This document shows positions 63,981 through 64,000 of a stretch of DNA of 64,000 nucleotides, piece after piece. A program made the translations under genes and the position numbers. This DNA is from Limnohabitans sp. Jir61. Lineage in GTDB: Bacteria > Pseudomonadota > Gammaproteobacteria > Burkholderiales > Burkholderiaceae_C. The notes below the pieces were generated by a model, which saw only the letters and a program-made list of their open reading frames with translations, was not told the origin of the DNA and did no database searches. The first letter of the stretch is position 1, and every line of letters begins with the position of its first letter. The stretch is from contig NZ_NESD01000002.1 in NCBI RefSeq assembly GCF_003063545.1, positions 186,001-250,000 of the forward strand, written 5' to 3'.

Positions 63981-64000
63981 GGCACCTATTATCGACACCA

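Overview
The window joins a low-GC accessory region (about 1-29,330) to a higher-GC betaproteobacterial core (about 29,370-64,000). The core gene order (hrcA, nadK, recN, rapZ, mutY/mutM, TPR protein, lolB, ispE, tRNA-Gln, prs, rplY, pth) together with ftsY/rsmD/coaD, CIRCE-preceded rpoH, Bug-type binding proteins and a large acyl-CoA catabolic operon suggests Burkholderiales, probably Comamonadaceae (Limnohabitans/Rhodoferax-like). The genus is inference from gene content only.

Accessory region. I read it as two tandem integrative elements of one family. Element A enters from beyond the left edge and ends at a 7-bp core TTATGAG at 9633-9639. It carries a type I restriction-modification (R-M) operon with a ribbon-helix-helix regulator, a minimal tyrosine recombinase and a full-size integrase. 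Element B (9633-29333, about 19.7 kb) carries a nine-gene operon led by GIY-YIG/mod/res (type III R-M), a two-gene operon with an orphan TSPPY DNA methyltransferase, a cluster of small genes driven by three near-identical promoters, a second minimal recombinase, an HUH-like Rep candidate with an iteron-like ACCCCC array, and a second full-size integrase.

The most striking point: each integrase is followed by its own tRNA(CAU) gene interrupted by a self-splicing-type group I intron, and about 150 bp beyond each tRNA lies TTATGAG, the exact complement of the tRNA(CAU) anticodon loop CUCAUAA. At the right boundary the core is fused to an orphaned 5' half of the host tRNA(CAU) gene. The elements therefore appear to split a tRNA(CAU) gene in its anticodon loop and to supply a replacement tRNA whose anticodon loop, the attachment core, is interrupted in DNA by an intron and restored in RNA by splicing. 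The 28.9-29.2 kb intron closely resembles the Azoarcus tRNA-Ile(CAU) intron as I remember it.

Core. A kelch-repeat lipoprotein and a small exported protein lie next to the island, followed by a DMT transporter, hrcA, and the nadK-recN-rapZ operon. The mutM-mutY pair faces it. Then come TPR protein-lolB-ispE, tRNA-Gln, prs, rplY and pth. Next are a ferredoxin, a histidine phosphatase, coaD, rsmD, ftsY and rpoH. A perfect CIRCE element precedes rpoH, so HrcA (in this window) probably represses it. From 50.4 to 61.5 kb runs a minus-strand catabolic block resembling the pimeloyl-CoA (pim) beta-oxidation operon, with a CoA-transferase, two Bug binding proteins and a glutaryl-CoA dehydrogenase: a plausible dicarboxylate degradation unit, with a divergent LysR gene. 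The window ends with a SCO1/SenC protein and a BioC-like methyltransferase.
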